From positions 23,209 to 87,208 of the forward strand of contig JAURFD010000011.1 of assembly GCA_030827125.1 (NCBI GenBank): DNA of 64,000 nt, in the 5' to 3' direction. Both the position numbers and the translations under genes were made by a program. How positions within the stretch are numbered: the stretch's first letter is position 1; every line of letters begins with the position of its first letter. Shown here piece by piece: positions 1-9,583 of the stretch. This DNA comes from Candidatus Nanopelagicales bacterium (GTDB lineage: Bacteria; Actinomycetota; Actinomycetes; S36-B12). A model generated the notes under the pieces. That model was not told the origin of the DNA, did not search any database, and saw nothing but the letters and a program-made list of their open reading frames with translations.

Positions 1-265
1 GGCCGTTCAGCCGGTAGGCATCGACGTGCATGAGGGCAGGACCGCCACTGACTGACGGGTGCTCACGCGCAAGCACGAACGTGGGACTCGACACGGCACC
101 GCGCACGCCAAGTCCCTCTCCGATGCCTCGCGTCAGCGTCGTCTTGCCAGCCCCAAGATCGCCGGTAAGGACAACGAGGTCGCCACGCTGCAGTCTCGCT
201 CCCAGGTGCCTTCCCCAGATGATCGTGGTCTCCACGTCGGGAAGGTCCTGCTCGAACCCCGTCAT
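1..265 (-). CDS. tsaE: TsaE, tRNA threonylcarbamoyladenosine ATPase (3' end outside window)
   Basis: TsaE is the ATPase partner of the TsaB/TsaD complex, which makes the t6A modification at position 37 of ANN-decoding tRNAs. The first 88 codons are present and the rest lies to the left of the window. A Walker A motif GDLGAGKTT sits near residues 32-40, followed by the family-typical SSPTF and then a VDAYRL stretch. The ATG at 265 overlaps the stop of the upstream hydrolase gene (ATGA), so the two are translationally coupled. Linkage to alr and nnrD is common in actinobacteria. Identification is confident; the completeness of the C-terminus cannot be judged. Confidence 0.93.
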   Translation of the reverse strand, partial: MTGFEQDLPDVETTIIWGRHLGARLQRGDLVVLTGDLGAGKTTLTRGIGEGLGVRGAVSSPTFVLAREHPSVSGGPALMHVDAYRLNG

Positions 266-1305
266 GACGTCGACCGCTCGATCAGCCTCAGCAGGTGACG
301 GTTGACCTGTTCGGGAGCCTCGAGGGTCAGCATGTGACCCACCCCCGGCAGGATCACCAATTCCGCGGTGGGGGTACGCCGAACAATCTCGATGCTGTGA
401 CCGGGCGGAGTGAGCAGGTCGGCATCGCCGACCATCACAAGCAGTTCAACCGATCCCAGAGCCTGCAGGGCCTCGCGCTTGTCATGCGCCTGCAGTGCGG
501 GCAGGAGGTCGGCGAGGACATCAACGGGGGTGCCGGCGATGAGATCGGACACCAGGCGCGTGCCGTCAGTGGGCGGGGTCGAACCGAAGGCGTAGGCCCG
601 GGTGATGAGCAGACCGAGGTCGTTTGATGCTCGACGGGCCCGCTCCACGAGAGCGGACACCGGCCCCTCCGATTCCAGTGCCGCACCGATGGCGGGTGCC
701 ATCCGATGGGCGAGGCGGGCAACGGGCTGCGGGAGTCCGAGGTCAACATCGGCAATGCCCCCGGCGGAAGTGGCCAGCAGCGCCACGCCACGCACGCGCG
801 GGCCGAAGATCTCCGGCCGCTGATCCGCGAGCGCCATGACCGTCATGCCACCCATGGAGTGACCGACAAGCACAACCGGACCGGACGGGGCCACGGCGTC
901 GAGCACACAGCCCAAGTCACGCCCCAACCGATCGATCGAGGTTCCCGCGGGCCCCTTCGTCGAACGTCCGTGGCCACGCTGATCCCACAGCACAAGGCGA
1001 GCGTGGCGGCCGAGTGATCCCCGTTGATCGGGCCACGAGTCCAGGGACAGTGCGTAGCCGTGGGTGAAGATGACCGTCGGAAGGTCGTCATCGTGTTCCG
1101 GTGGATCATCGATGACGACGGCGAGTTCCACACCGTCGTCGGTCGTCACAACGGACCGAACTCCTGCGTCGCGTCGAGCGACGGGTCCCTCACCGCGGCG
1201 AAGGTTCCGAGTGGCGAGACGCTCAGCCGCGGCACCCACGGCAACGCCCGCGGCCAAGGCGCCCAACGCGGCGAGCCCCTTCGCTGTCGCGGGCCACGCC
1301 ACCAT
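262..1305 (-). CDS. Alpha/beta-hydrolase fold protein
   Basis: The 347-residue protein has an alanine-rich hydrophobic N-terminus (about residues 5-28), probably a membrane anchor or signal. An alpha/beta-hydrolase domain follows: an oxyanion-region HGY near 82-84, the nucleophile elbow GHSMGG with Ser150, an acid residue in VGDADLLTP, and the catalytic His324 in GVGHML. The substrate is unknown; homologues are annotated as esterases, lipases or haloperoxidase-like enzymes. Its start overlaps the alr stop by one base (TGATG), and its end overlaps tsaE, placing it inside an acpS-nnrD-alr-hydrolase-tsaE operon. The fold is clear, but I infer no specific function. Confidence 0.9.
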   Translation of the reverse strand: MVAWPATAKGLAALGALAAGVAVGAAAERLATRNLRRGEGPVARRDAGVRSVVTTDDGVELAVVIDDPPEHDDDLPTVIFTHGYALSLDSWPDQRGSLGRHARLVLWDQRGHGRSTKGPAGTSIDRLGRDLGCVLDAVAPSGPVVLVGHSMGGMTVMALADQRPEIFGPRVRGVALLATSAGGIADVDLGLPQPVARLAHRMAPAIGAALESEGPVSALVERARRASNDLGLLITRAYAFGSTPPTDGTRLVSDLIAGTPVDVLADLLPALQAHDKREALQALGSVELLVMVGDADLLTPPGHSIEIVRRTPTAELVILPGVGHMLTLEAPEQVNRHLLRLIERSTS

Positions 1306-2414
1306 CAGACGTCACCGAGGTACCGCCGGGGCACCCGTGAACCGAGGCGCGTCACGATCTCGTAGCCGATGGTGCCGTCCCACGTGGCCCAATCCTGGGC
1401 CGTGGGCTCACCCGCGTCACCGGGGCCCCACACGAGGACCTCATCACCGGGGGCGACATCGCGATCCCCCACATCGACGACGAACTGATCCATGGCTATC
1501 CGCCCGACCACGGGAACCCGCTCACCGCCCACGGACACTTGCGGGTCTACGGCGGTACGGGGAATGCCATCGGCATATCCGAGGGGCACCAACGCAAGAG
1601 TCGTCTCGGTCGCGGCGCGCCAGGTGAGCCCGTAGGACACACCATGACCGGGCGGCACGCGCTTCACCGACGCGAGCGATGCCCGCAACGTCATCGCCGG
1701 ACGTAGCCCCGCCATGTCCACCTGCGGTCCCGGCGGTACGCCGTACATCGCAATACCGAGTCGCACGAGGTCGAAGTGGGTGCCGGCATTGGTCAGCGTG
1801 CCGCCACTGTTGGCCAGGTGCCGTAGTGGAGGCTCGATTCCTCGACGCTGCGCGAGGGACAGCGCCTCGTCGAAAGCCGCGATCTGTTCGCTCGTCTCGA
1901 CGGCGCCCGCGACTTCACCGGAGGCAAGGTGTGACCATATGCCGACGACATCGACATCGGAACGGTGCGCCAGGACCGCGGTGAGGATGTCGTCGAAGGT
2001 GTGGGGAAGCGCACCGCCACGCCCCAGGCCGGTGTCCACCTTGAGGTGAACGCGTGCGCGCTTGCCTGCCGCACGCGCCGCCGCCGCGACCTCGTCGACG
2101 GCCCAAACGGCACCGACGTTGAGGTCGACGTCAGCGCGCACGCATGCGACGAGGTTCGGGTCGCCCGGGGGGTAGAGCCAGGCGAGTATCGGCCCCGTGT
2201 CGCCCGCCCGTCGTAGGGCGAGGGCCTCACTGGGCAGCGCCACACCCAGCCATTCGGCACCGGCACGTCGAGCGGCGCGCGCCACCGGAATCGCCCCATG
2301 CCCATAGGCATCCGCCTTCACCACGGCCATGGTGAGGACACCGGGCCGCTGCAGGCTGCGCAGATTGGCCTCGATGACGGTCAGATCGACGATGGCCTCC
2401 GCACGCTCACTCAT
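1305..2414 (-). CDS. alr: Alanine racemase
   Basis: A PLP enzyme that interconverts L- and D-alanine in the cytoplasm, supplying D-Ala for peptidoglycan. The 369-residue length is normal. Lys33 in the VVKADAYGHG signature is the PLP Schiff-base lysine, and Tyr261 in GVSYG is the second catalytic base, contributed across the dimer. The N-terminal TIM barrel and C-terminal beta domain are both complete. Its ATG overlaps the nnrD stop (ATGA), and its stop overlaps the next start by one base. The neighbours (glmS, glmM, murB further right) fit a wall-precursor role. Confidence 0.97.
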   Translation of the reverse strand: MSERAEAIVDLTVIEANLRSLQRPGVLTMAVVKADAYGHGAIPVARAARRAGAEWLGVALPSEALALRRAGDTGPILAWLYPPGDPNLVACVRADVDLNVGAVWAVDEVAAAARAAGKRARVHLKVDTGLGRGGALPHTFDDILTAVLAHRSDVDVVGIWSHLASGEVAGAVETSEQIAAFDEALSLAQRRGIEPPLRHLANSGGTLTNAGTHFDLVRLGIAMYGVPPGPQVDMAGLRPAMTLRASLASVKRVPPGHGVSYGLTWRAATETTLALVPLGYADGIPRTAVDPQVSVGGERVPVVGRIAMDQFVVDVGDRDVAPGDEVLVWGPGDAGEPTAQDWATWDGTIGYEIVTRLGSRVPRRYLGDV

Positions 2415-3928
2415 TCGATTACTCCGCGCCGGACACCCGCAATGGCGGCCGGGAGCGCCTTGATGAGATCCGGTGCCGTCACCGGGCGTCCGTCGGCGCT
2501 GGCCAGACGCCCCGCGATGCCGTGCAGTCCCACCGCCGCCGCGGCCACCAGTGCAGCCGCCTCATCATTGGGGCATTGCTCGCGCGCGACCGCACCCGAC
2601 AGCAGAGCGCCGATGAGTCCGGCAAGGACATCACCACTCCCGGCGGTCCCAAGTTCGGGTCCACCCCACGTGTCGACATAGGCGATCCCACTCGGTGACG
2701 CGATCACGGTGCCCGGCCCCTTGAGGACGACGACGACGCCGAGGTCGCGGGCAGCGGCACGCGCGGCGCCGAGTCGGTCCTCTTCGGCACCGCTGCCGGC
2801 CTGATAGCCGAGCGCGGCAAATTCACCCGCATGGGGAGTGATGACGGTGGGCCACGTCCGTTCCTCGAGCGCCTGCCATGGCTCGCTCTCACGGAGCATG
2901 TGCAACGCGTCCGCATCCACGACGACCGGGGCAGGAGCTCCGAGAACAGATCGCAGGATGGCGCGGCCATCAGCATCCACCCCTAGGCCCGGCCCGACCG
3001 TCCATGCCGTGGTGCGTCGGACAGCTCCGGGGGACTCGGTCGACACCACGACGTCCCAGAAGCGGTCGACGATGGCAGCCGCGAGGCCATCACCGCGATC
3101 AAGGACGTGAACCATGCCCACATTGCCCTGGCGAGCGCTCCCGGTCACCATGAAGGCCGCCCCTCGGTACCGCGCACTTCCTGCCGCGATGCCGACCACA
3201 CCGCGCGAATACTTATAGTCCTCGCTCGCCGGCTCGGGAACCGCGGCGGCGAGTGCGTCGGCATCCAGGGAGAACAACGTCGGCTCGGGTAGGGCATCGT
3301 CCAGGCCGATGTCGACGAGGACCACGGCCCCCGCATGATCGCGCCCCGGCGAAAGGAGCAATCCCGGCTTCACGGCACCGAAGGTCACGGTCATGTCTGC
3401 GCTGACCACAGCGTCCGAATCGGCCACGGCCCCGCTGTCGGCATCCACCCCGGAGGGAACGTCCACGGCCACGACCAGCGCCCCTGAGGTCATGGCTATG
3501 TTCACCACCGCACTCGCGTCGGCACGCAGGGCACCACGCCCACCGATCCCGACAATGCCGTCAAGCACGAGATCTGCCCGATCCAGCGCGGATGCGTGGT
3601 CACTGCCTGACACAAGCCGTCCGCCGGCCGCTCGCAAGGCTGCGAGGCCACCCTCGTGGCAGGAATCACCGAGAAGGACAGCCCGGACCTGCGCACCCCG
3701 ACCCGCGAGTCGGGCACCGGCGTACAGAGCATCGCCACCGTTGTTGCCACTCCCCACCAGTAGGACGATGCGACTGCCGACTAGGTCGACACCGGACTCC
3801 CGAAGCAGCGCCGCGCATGCGTCCGCTAGCCCGGTGGCCGCGCGCTCCATGAGGGCACCGTCAGGCAACATCGCCATGACGGACTCCTCGGCCCGGCGCA
3901 CGGTGGCGACGTCATATATGCCCGCCAT
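2411..3928 (-). CDS. nnrD: Bifunctional NAD(P)H-hydrate epimerase / ADP-dependent dehydratase
   Basis: Repairs damaged NADHX and NADPHX. The N-terminal YjeF_N-type epimerase domain carries GSGNNGGDA near residue 60. The C-terminal ribokinase-like dehydratase domain carries TPHAGEF, LKGPGT and GTAGSGDVL (about residue 427), the ADP-binding region. The 505-residue length matches two-domain bacterial Nnr proteins. I chose the ATG at 3928, which overlaps the acpS stop by one base; a GTG one codon upstream (3931, GTGA overlap) is equally possible. The order acpS-nnrD-alr is typical of actinobacteria. Confidence 0.95.
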   Translation of the reverse strand: MAGIYDVATVRRAEESVMAMLPDGALMERAATGLADACAALLRESGVDLVGSRIVLLVGSGNNGGDALYAGARLAGRGAQVRAVLLGDSCHEGGLAALRAAGGRLVSGSDHASALDRADLVLDGIVGIGGRGALRADASAVVNIAMTSGALVVAVDVPSGVDADSGAVADSDAVVSADMTVTFGAVKPGLLLSPGRDHAGAVVLVDIGLDDALPEPTLFSLDADALAAAVPEPASEDYKYSRGVVGIAAGSARYRGAAFMVTGSARQGNVGMVHVLDRGDGLAAAIVDRFWDVVVSTESPGAVRRTTAWTVGPGLGVDADGRAILRSVLGAPAPVVVDADALHMLRESEPWQALEERTWPTVITPHAGEFAALGYQAGSGAEEDRLGAARAAARDLGVVVVLKGPGTVIASPSGIAYVDTWGGPELGTAGSGDVLAGLIGALLSGAVAREQCPNDEAAALVAAAAVGLHGIAGRLASADGRPVTAPDLIKALPAAIAGVRRGVIE

Positions 3929-4296
3929 CACGCCTCCCCGATCGCCTGCGCCACCGCGTTGTCACCATCATGCGTCAGTGACAGATGCCAGCGCCGAATG
4001 CCGATTCGCTCGGCTGCAGCAGCAACCGTGTCCCGCGTCTCCACATGGGGACGCCCAGTCTCATCGACCACGATCTCGCAGTCGTGCCAGGCCATGCCCG
4101 CAGGAGCTCCCAGTGCTTTGGCAATGGCCTCCTTGGCCGCGAAGCGCGCAGCCAGCGACCCCGGTCCCCGGAGATCTCCACTCGGAAGACGCGACTCACG
4201 CTCGGTGAAGAGCCGCTCCACCATGCCGGGGCGTCGCTCCATCATTCCCGCGAACCTCGCGATCACGACGATGTCGATACCAATGCCGACAATCAT
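3928..4296 (-). CDS. acpS: Holo-[acyl-carrier-protein] synthase
   Basis: Transfers 4'-phosphopantetheine from CoA to acyl carrier protein, activating fatty-acid synthesis. The 122-residue protein begins MIVGIGIDIV, whose Asp is a Mg ligand, and has RFAAKEAIAKALG with the second Mg-binding Glu. The start is set by this conserved N-terminus; an in-frame extension further upstream runs into glmS and is rejected. The ATG lies two bases after the glmS stop, so glmS and acpS are probably co-transcribed. Confidence 0.96.
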   Translation of the reverse strand: MIVGIGIDIVVIARFAGMMERRPGMVERLFTERESRLPSGDLRGPGSLAARFAAKEAIAKALGAPAGMAWHDCEIVVDETGRPHVETRDTVAAAAERIGIRRWHLSLTHDGDNAVAQAIGEA

Positions 4297-4298
4297 CG

Positions 4299-6149
4299 CT
4301 ACTCCACGGTGACGGACTTGGCGAGGTTCCGCGGTTGATCGACGTCGTGGCCCTTCACGGTGGCCATGGCACACGCGAAGATCTGCAACGGAACACTCGC
4401 GACCAGCGGTTGCATCAGCGTGGGCACCGCGGGAACGCGAATGATCTCGTCGGCAAACGGCACGACCGACTCATCACCCTCCTCAGCGATGACGATGGTG
4501 CGCGCACCTCGGGCCCGGACCTCTTGAATATTCGAAATCATCTTGCCGTGCAGGACCGCACGACCCTGCGGCGACGGCACAATGCAGATAACCGGCACGC
4601 CGTCCTCAATGAGGGCGATCGGCCCGTGCTTGAGTTCCCCTGCCGGGAAGCCCTCCGCGTGCATGTACGCGAGCTCCTTGAGTTTGAGTGCCCCTTCAAG
4701 GGCGACCGGGTAGCCCACGTGGCGACCGAGGAAGAGCACCGACTTCGCGTCCACGAGTTCCCGGGCGAGAGCCTGGACACCCTCGCTGGTGTCCAGGACG
4801 AGATCCACCGCCTGGGGCATGTCGGACAGGTCTGTGAGCACGCTGCGGATTTCGTCACCGAACATGTTGCCGCGCACCTGGGCCAGGTAGAGGCCGACGA
4901 GGTACGCCGCAATGATCTGCGTGAGGAACGCCTTGGTCGATGCGACCGCCACCTCGGGACCGGCGTAGGTGTACAACACGGCATCGCATTCACGCGGGAT
5001 GGTCGATCCGACGGTGTTGCAGATGGCCAAGGCGCGAGAACCCTGTTCGCGGGCATGGCGGAGAGCCATGAGGGTGTCCATCGTCTCGCCGGACTGCGAG
5101 ATGGCGATGGTGAGCGTGCGGGCATCGACGATGGGATCGCGGTAGCGGAATTCGCTCGCGAGTTCGACGTCGACCGGGATTCGGGTCCAGTGTTCGATCG
5201 CGTACTTGGCCACGAGTCCCGCGTGATAGGCCGTGCCGCACGCGACGACGATGATCTTGTCGACCTCGCGGAGTTCAGCGTCGGTGAGACGCATCTCGTC
5301 AAGGTGCAGGCGCCCGTCGCGTCCCACGCGTCCGCGTTGAGCATCCGCGACGGCCTTCGGCTGTTCATTGATCTCCTTGAGCATGAACAGGTCGTAGCCG
5401 CCCTTCTCGGCGGCCGAGGCATCCCAGGTCACGGTAAAGGGTGTGGCTTCGACATCGTTGCCATCGAAGTCGGTGACCACGACCGAGTCCCGGGAGATCT
5501 GGACGACCTGGTCCTGGCCGAGTTCGAGGGCCTCGCGCGTGTGGGAGACGAAGGCTGCCACGTCGGAGGCAAGGAAATTCTCGCCGTCCCCGAGCCCCAC
5601 GACGAGCGGAGAGTTGCGGCGCGCCGCCACGACGACGTCCACGTGATCGGCCACGACGGCGACGAGCGTGAAGGCGCCCTCGAGTTGCCGACACGTCCGA
5701 CGCATCGCCTCAGCGAGGTCACCGTCGCAACGGGGCAATTCTGCCGCCAGCAGGTGCGCCACCACTTCGGTGTCGGTCTCTGACGAGAGTTCAATACCGG
5801 CACTGATCAACTCATCGCGGATGACGGCAAAGTTCTCGATGATGCCGTTGTGGATGACCGCCACCGTGCCGTCGGCACTTACGTGGGGATGCGCATTGGC
5901 ATCGGTCGGGCCGCCATGGGTGGCCCACCGCGTGTGGCCGATGCCGATGGTCGCCGCCGCCAGGGGGTCCGAGCCGAGGAGGCTTTCGAGGTTGGCGAGT
6001 TTGCCGGCCTTCTTGCGCACGTCGAGTTGGTCGCCGGTGACGACCGCGACCCCGGCGGAGTCGTACCCCCGATACTCCAGCCGCCGCAATCCCTCGACGA
6101 CGACCTCGAGGGCCTGCTTCTCGCCGACGTAGCCCACGATGCCGCACAT
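4299..6149 (-). CDS. glmS: Glutamine-fructose-6-phosphate aminotransferase (isomerizing)
   Basis: Makes glucosamine-6-phosphate from fructose-6-phosphate and glutamine, the first step to UDP-GlcNAc. The start at 6149 is fixed by the N-terminal MCGIVGYVG, because Cys2 is the glutaminase nucleophile after Met removal; in-frame codons further upstream must be wrong. The 616 residues comprise an N-terminal Ntn-type glutaminase (about 1-225) and two SIS sugar-isomerase domains (SQSGETMDT, and a second around GRHVGYPVALEGALKLKE). The conserved C-terminus ends KSVTVE. No glmS ribozyme is expected or seen upstream, where only 71 bases separate it from a divergent gene. Confidence 0.97.
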   Translation of the reverse strand: MCGIVGYVGEKQALEVVVEGLRRLEYRGYDSAGVAVVTGDQLDVRKKAGKLANLESLLGSDPLAAATIGIGHTRWATHGGPTDANAHPHVSADGTVAVIHNGIIENFAVIRDELISAGIELSSETDTEVVAHLLAAELPRCDGDLAEAMRRTCRQLEGAFTLVAVVADHVDVVVAARRNSPLVVGLGDGENFLASDVAAFVSHTREALELGQDQVVQISRDSVVVTDFDGNDVEATPFTVTWDASAAEKGGYDLFMLKEINEQPKAVADAQRGRVGRDGRLHLDEMRLTDAELREVDKIIVVACGTAYHAGLVAKYAIEHWTRIPVDVELASEFRYRDPIVDARTLTIAISQSGETMDTLMALRHAREQGSRALAICNTVGSTIPRECDAVLYTYAGPEVAVASTKAFLTQIIAAYLVGLYLAQVRGNMFGDEIRSVLTDLSDMPQAVDLVLDTSEGVQALARELVDAKSVLFLGRHVGYPVALEGALKLKELAYMHAEGFPAGELKHGPIALIEDGVPVICIVPSPQGRAVLHGKMISNIQEVRARGARTIVIAEEGDESVVPFADEIIRVPAVPTLMQPLVASVPLQIFACAMATVKGHDVDQPRNLAKSVTVE

Positions 6150-6220
6150 GGGGGCCAGCGTACGCGCTCGCGCCGTGTCAATCGGCCACCCCATGGCCCA
6201 GAAGCGGACAGAATCAGCCC

Positions 6221-7159
6221 ATGTTGAGCCTTCGGGTCTTCTGCCCGGCGGACCTCTCGGCCGAGGCCGAACAAATCCTCGCCGAGGAGCCCTCCGTGTC
6301 GTCGCTCGCAGTGATCCCCGGCGGCAGTCGTGAGCCGGTCGGGGATCTCATCATCGCTTCCGTGCCACGAACGACGGCGGACAGGGTGATCGAACGACTC
6401 ACCGCGTTGGGAGTTCCCGCCCGGGGCGCCATCGAGACGACGCCGGTGAGCGGCTGGACATCCCAGCGAGCGCTTGACATTCAGCACTCCGACGCGCCGG
6501 ACGATCAGGACGCCGTGGTCTGGATGGACGTCGTTCGAGATGCCTACGACTCGTCGAGTCTCACCTGGGGATTCCTTGCCTTCATGTCGATGGCCACCTT
6601 CATTGCTGCGATTGCCATCGTCCTCGACTCGCAGGTGCTCATCATCGGCGCCATGGTCCTGGGGCCCGAGTTCGGCGCCATCGCCGCGCTCGGCGTCGCC
6701 CTGGTCACGCACCGTCCGCATCTGCTCTGGTCAGCCCTGCGCACCCTCCTGCTCGGCTTCGCGATTGCCATTGCCCTGTCTACGGCCGTTTTTGCTCTGC
6801 TCGCCCAGGTGGGCTGGGTAACCATGGCGCAGGTCAGTGGTCCACGTCCGTTGACCGAGTTCATCTACCGGCCTGACAACTGGTCCGTCGTCATCGCCAT
6901 CGTGGCTGGCATCGCCGGTGTCCTGGCCCTGGTGACCGGTCGCTCCGCCACGCTCACCGGCGTCTTCATCTCGGTCACGACAATTCCGGCCGCCGGCAAC
7001 ATCGCGCTGGCCCTGCCCTTCCGAGATTGGCCGGAGGTCCTCGGCAGCGCTCTGCAACTCGGCATCAACATCACCGGCATGGCCGTGGCCGGATCCCTCA
7101 CCCTGCTGGTGCTGCGCCGGGTCCGAGCGGCCCGTCGACGCGCCCGACAACGGCGTTAA
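6221..7159 (+). CDS. DUF389 family integral membrane protein
   Basis: A 312-residue protein with a soluble N-terminal part (about residues 1-110), followed by roughly six hydrophobic segments (VLIIGAMVLGPEFGAIAALG is the family hallmark) and a basic C-terminal tail of arginines. DUF389 proteins are widespread in actinobacteria and have no firmly established function. This is the only plus-strand gene in the first 45 kb. It starts 71 bases from the divergent glmS start and converges on glmM with a 12-base gap, so it is its own transcription unit. Confidence 0.88.
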   Translation: MLSLRVFCPADLSAEAEQILAEEPSVSSLAVIPGGSREPVGDLIIASVPRTTADRVIERLTALGVPARGAIETTPVSGWTSQRALDIQHSDAPDDQDAVVWMDVVRDAYDSSSLTWGFLAFMSMATFIAAIAIVLDSQVLIIGAMVLGPEFGAIAALGVALVTHRPHLLWSALRTLLLGFAIAIALSTAVFALLAQVGWVTMAQVSGPRPLTEFIYRPDNWSVVIAIVAGIAGVLALVTGRSATLTGVFISVTTIPAAGNIALALPFRDWPEVLGSALQLGINITGMAVAGSLTLLVLRRVRAARRRARQRR

Positions 7160-7171
7160 CGCGGGTACCGG

Positions 7172-8533
7172 CTAAGACAGGGACAGGCAGGACCGCACAG
7201 TGGCGGCGATCGCCTCGGCGGCGGCCGTGGCTTCGTCGTGCGTCGGTGCCTCGACCATGACCCGTACGATCGGCTCGGTGCCGGAGGGGCGCAGAAGAAC
7301 TCGCCCGGTTGATCCGAGTCGCCCCTCCACGGCGGCGACGGCAGCCAACACGTCGGGATGTTCGTTCACACGATTGCGGTCGACTCCCGACACGTTGATG
7401 AGCACCTGCGGTAGGCGTTCCACCACGCCGGCAAGTTCCGCGAGTGAGCGGCCCGTCCGCGCCATCTCCCCGAGAAGCGCCAGCGCCGTGAGCGTGCCAT
7501 CACCGGTAGTGGCGTGTTCGAGCAAGATCACGTGGCCGCTCTGCTCACCGCCGAGACGCAGGCCACCTGCGCGCATCGCCTCGAGGACGTATCGATCCCC
7601 CACCGCCGTCTCGATCACCTCGATGCCAGCAGCCTGCATCGCAAGCTTGAAGCCGAGGTTGGACATGACCGTGGCCACCACAGTGTCTCCCACCAGCGAG
7701 CCGGCCTCACGCATCCCGAGCGCCAAGACCGCCAAGATTTGATCGCCATCGACGATCTCACCATCGGCGGCCACCGCCAGGCATCGATCGGCGTCGCCAT
7801 CATGGGCGATGCCGACATCAGCACCGTGCTCAACCACCGCGGCGACGAGGTCCTCCAGATGGGTGCTCCCGCAACCGGCGTTGATGTTGAGGCCGTCGGG
7901 AGAGGAGTGAATCGCCAAGACCTCCGCGCCGGCTCGACGCATCGCCTCCGGCGACACCTCAGCCGCGGCTCCGTTCGCCGTGTCGACGACGACGCGCAGC
8001 CCCGCTAACGACGTGGGGCAGGCGGCGAGGAGGTGGTCGATGTAGCGGGCCCGCGCATCGGCCATCACACGGACGCGTCCTACGGCCGCCCCCGTGGGCC
8101 TATCCCATGCCTCGGCCATGCGGGCTTCGATAGCGTCCTCGACGGCATCGGGCAGTTTGTGCCCGGCGGCATCGAAGAACTTGATGCCGTTGTCCGGCAT
8201 CGGATTGTGCGACGCCGAGAGCATCACGCCCAGACTCGCACCCGCGGACGCGGTGAGGTAGGCGACAGCTGGTGTGGGGACAACACCGACCAGAAGGACG
8301 TCGACACCGGCACTGGCCAGCCCAGCCACGACGGCGGCTTCGAGGAACTCCCCGCTGGCACGCGGGTCACGTCCGACCACGGCGAGGGGCCGACCAGAGC
8401 CAGCTGCGCTCAGCGCTCCGGCATCCCCCAGCACATGCGCGGCGGACGCCGCGAGACGTAGCGCCAATTCCGCGGTGAGATCGCGGTTGGCTAGGCCCCG
8501 AACGCCGTCGGTACCGAAGAGGCGCCCGCCCAC
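7172..8533 (-). CDS. glmM: Phosphoglucosamine mutase
   Basis: Converts glucosamine-6-phosphate to glucosamine-1-phosphate, the step after GlmS. The 453-residue length is normal. Motifs appear in the expected order: LFGTDGVRG at the N-terminus, the phosphoserine loop SASHNP with Ser108, the metal-binding DGDADR (245-250), the sugar-binding GGEQSGH (328-334) and the phosphate-binding RPSGTEP near the end. It starts ten bases after the rpsI stop, giving the rplM-rpsI-glmM arrangement found in many actinobacteria and coupling wall synthesis to ribosome production. Confidence 0.97.
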   Translation of the reverse strand: MGGRLFGTDGVRGLANRDLTAELALRLAASAAHVLGDAGALSAAGSGRPLAVVGRDPRASGEFLEAAVVAGLASAGVDVLLVGVVPTPAVAYLTASAGASLGVMLSASHNPMPDNGIKFFDAAGHKLPDAVEDAIEARMAEAWDRPTGAAVGRVRVMADARARYIDHLLAACPTSLAGLRVVVDTANGAAAEVSPEAMRRAGAEVLAIHSSPDGLNINAGCGSTHLEDLVAAVVEHGADVGIAHDGDADRCLAVAADGEIVDGDQILAVLALGMREAGSLVGDTVVATVMSNLGFKLAMQAAGIEVIETAVGDRYVLEAMRAGGLRLGGEQSGHVILLEHATTGDGTLTALALLGEMARTGRSLAELAGVVERLPQVLINVSGVDRNRVNEHPDVLAAVAAVEGRLGSTGRVLLRPSGTEPIVRVMVEAPTHDEATAAAEAIAATVRSCLSLS

Positions 8534-8543
8534 GGCCGTCGAA

Positions 8544-9035
8544 CTAGCGCTTGCTGTACTGGGGCGCCTTGCGGGCCTTCTTCAGGCCGTACTTCTTGCG
8601 CTCCTTCGCCCGGGCGTCGCGCGTGAGGAACCCGGCCTTCTTCAGCGCCGGACGGTTGCCCTCTTCGTCGATTTCGTTGAGCGCGCGCGCAATGCCGAGA
8701 CGCAGCGCACCAGCCTGACCGGAGATGCCGCCACCGGACATCCGCGCGATCACGTCGTAGCGACCCTCGAGGCCGAGCGTGACGAACGGCTCGTTGACCT
8801 CCTGCTGGTGCACGCGGTTGGGGAAGTAGGAGTCGAGGTCACGCCCATTGATGGTCCAACGACCGGTGCCGGGCACCAGGCGGACGCGGGCGATGGCCTC
8901 CTTGCGACGACCGGTCGCTCCGCCGGGGGCGGTGACGACAGGACGGTCCGCGGCGGCCGGAGCCGACGAAGGAGTCTCGGTCGTGTACTCCGACGGGACG
9001 TCCTCGTCAAGGAGTTCGGTTTCGCTAACGCTCAC
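8544..9035 (-). CDS. rpsI: 30S ribosomal protein S9
   Basis: Small-subunit protein whose C-terminal tail reaches the P-site tRNA. The conserved core starts near residue 42 ([13 protein letters not shown]) and ends with the canonical QYSKR tail. The first 40 residues are an acidic, Ser/Thr/Ala-rich extension of the kind usual in actinobacterial S9, making the protein 163 residues rather than about 130. It follows rplM with a 29-base gap and precedes glmM. Confidence 0.97.
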   Translation of the reverse strand: MSVSETELLDEDVPSEYTTETPSSAPAAADRPVVTAPGGATGRRKEAIARVRLVPGTGRWTINGRDLDSYFPNRVHQQEVNEPFVTLGLEGRYDVIARMSGGGISGQAGALRLGIARALNEIDEEGNRPALKKAGFLTRDARAKERKKYGLKKARKAPQYSKR

Positions 9036-9064
9036 TTGTGTATTCCTTTCCTACGCCGTGCCCG

Positions 9065-9508
9065 CTACTGCGCGACCTGCGTGATGGTGTACGGCGTGGG
9101 CTTCTGCGCGGCGTGCGGATGATCCGGGCCGGAGTAGACCTTGAGCTTGGACATCTGCTGGCGCCCGAGCTTGTTGTGCGGCAGCATCCCGCGAACAGCC
9201 TTTTCAACGGCGCGACGCGGGTCGCTCTCGAGCAGGTCGGCGTACGAGGTCGCGCGTAGGCCGCCCGGGTAACCCGAGTGGCGGTAGTCCATCTTCTGCT
9301 CGCGCTTGCTGCCGGTCAGGGCGACCTTGTCGGCATTGATGATGATGACGAAGTCACCGGTGTCCACGTGCGGCGCGAAGACCGGCTTGTGCTTGCCACG
9401 CAGGAGGGTGGCGGTCTGCGAAGCCAGGCGGCCCAGGACGACATCGGTCGCGTCAATGACGAGCCACTCGCGGGTGACCTCACCGGTCTTTGGGGTGTAC
9501 GTGCGCAC
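9065..9508 (-). CDS. rplM: 50S ribosomal protein L13
   Basis: Early-assembly 50S protein. The conserved sequence [14 protein letters not shown] begins directly after the GTG at 9508, which I take as the start (147 residues); an upstream in-frame extension carries no family similarity. The core [12 protein letters not shown] and the C-terminal [12 protein letters not shown] are intact. It heads the rplM-rpsI-glmM unit, with a 75-base spacer separating it from the ABC-F gene upstream. Confidence 0.97.
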   Translation of the reverse strand: MRTYTPKTGEVTREWLVIDATDVVLGRLASQTATLLRGKHKPVFAPHVDTGDFVIIINADKVALTGSKREQKMDYRHSGYPGGLRATSYADLLESDPRRAVEKAVRGMLPHNKLGRQQMSKLKVYSGPDHPHAAQKPTPYTITQVAQ

Positions 9509-9583
9509 GGGAACCTCTTGTTTCGAAAGCGCCCGGGTCCGGGCACAACGACCGCTTAGACTACCCGCGCCCGGCACGGGGGG

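Noticed and set aside
6150..6194. N-terminal extension of GlmS
   Set aside because: The catalytic Cys must follow the initiator Met directly, fixing the start at 6149.
9509..9577. N-terminal extension of L13 to a start further upstream
   Set aside because: The extra residues are unlike L13, and the conserved sequence begins right at GTG 9508.
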